A stretch of DNA of 64,000 nucleotides from an uncultured beta proteobacterium. GTDB lineage: Bacteria; Pseudomonadota; Gammaproteobacteria; Burkholderiales; Burkholderiaceae_E. Location: assembly GCA_903934295.1 (NCBI GenBank), contig CAIZNI010000066.1, positions 85,320 through 149,319 on the forward strand. Direction: 5' to 3'. Positions 63,650 through 64,000 of this stretch are shown piece after piece; the stretch's first letter is position 1; the number at the start of each line of letters is the position of its first letter. Made by a program: the position numbers and the translations under genes. The notes under the pieces were generated by a model. That model saw only the letters and a list, made by a program, of their open reading frames with translations. It did not search any database and was not told where the DNA came from.

Positions 63650-64000
63650 GTGGAATTTTCCGACAAGCCCCGTCATTCACCGCGCCGCCTGATGGGCATT
63701 GGCGCGGTGGTGGCGCTCCACGGCTTGCTGGGCTACGCGCTGGTGTCCGGCCTGGCCCGCAAGGCCATCGAGGTGGTCAAGAAGCCGCTCGAGACGCGGA
63801 TTGTCGAAGAGGTGAAGCTGCCACCGCCACCCCCGCCGCCGCCACCGCCGCCCAAGGAACTGCTCAAGCCGCCGCCGCCGGCCTCGGTGCCGCCGCCCTA
63901 TGTCCCCCCGCCCGACATCACCCCCCCGCCGACCGCCGCCCCGCCGGTGATCGCCCAGGTGACCACCACCGTGCCGACGGCGCCGGTGGTGATCGCGCCG
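63650..64000 (+). CDS. tonB: energy transducer TonB (partial, cut by window end)
   Basis: 117 codons to the right edge. GTG 63650 (or ATG 63692), an N-terminal membrane helix (GAVVALHGLLGYALVSGLA), then a long Pro-rich region (LPPPPPPPPPPPKELL and following) typical of the TonB periplasm-spanning part. The C-terminal domain is beyond the window. Confidence 0.88.
   Translation, partial: MEFSDKPRHSPRRLMGIGAVVALHGLLGYALVSGLARKAIEVVKKPLETRIVEEVKLPPPPPPPPPPPKELLKPPPPASVPPPYVPPPDITPPPTAAPPVIAQVTTTVPTAPVVIAP

Overview
The window is GC-rich DNA with dense, overlapping operons and the gene content of a betaproteobacterium, most likely Burkholderiales. The main clues are the rpsO-pnp block, the type II secretion cluster, the exbB-exbD-exbD-tonB block and the selenoneine-type genes. 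The order-level placement is inference; no rRNA is present.

Layout. 1-3.4 kb: core genes dcd, rpsO and pnp, with a promoter, a structured leader and two intrinsic terminators. 3.5-7.8 kb: a Nudix/metallo-beta-lactamase fusion and a FadB/FadJ-type beta-oxidation enzyme carrying a histidine-rich insert of about 97 residues. 7.9-14 kb: a visibly AT-richer signalling island with a membrane GGDEF-EAL protein, a FeeM-like N-acyl amino acid synthase and a membrane histidine kinase. It separates the beta-oxidation enzyme from a thiolase on the same strand. 14-22.2 kb: acyl-CoA metabolism with thiolase, two acyl-CoA dehydrogenases, enoyl-CoA hydratase, dgkA, a TetR regulator, an AtuA-family protein and a flavodoxin-like protein. 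This looks like part of an acyclic-terpene/branched-acyl (Atu) set without its carboxylase. 22.2-27.4 kb: a glutamine synthetase type III (GlnT/GmaS) with three glutamate-synthase-like subunits (GlxB/C/D = MgsA/B/C) under a divergent XRE-cupin regulator. 27.4-31.3 kb: hutG, a LysR regulator, a sarcosine-oxidase-like flavoenzyme and a HutD-family protein. 31.2-38.7 kb: an HD-GYP protein, GMC oxidoreductase, GntR regulator, enolase-superfamily enzyme, an HTH-less LacI-type protein and an aldehyde dehydrogenase. 38.7-40.8 kb: tRNA-Arg(CCT), folA, thyA and a TetR regulator.

40.9-52.3 kb: a type II secretion system, with gspC divergent from gspG-H-I-J-K-L-M-N-D-E-F; no prepilin peptidase is seen. 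52.4-57.4 kb: a DUF1232 (YkvA) protein with a histone-like tail, and an FtsX-type ABC exporter with a CrtC/AttH lipocalin-like partner. 57.5-60.6 kb: EgtD, SenB and SenA homologues, a probable selenoneine (or ergothioneine-like) locus lacking SenC. 60.7-64 kb: fabI, then exbB-exbD-exbD-tonB, the last cut by the window edge.

The most unusual items are the histidine-rich insert in the beta-oxidation enzyme, the AT-rich acyl-signal/c-di-GMP island, the HTH-less LacI protein with a palindrome over its start codon, and the selenoneine-type cluster.
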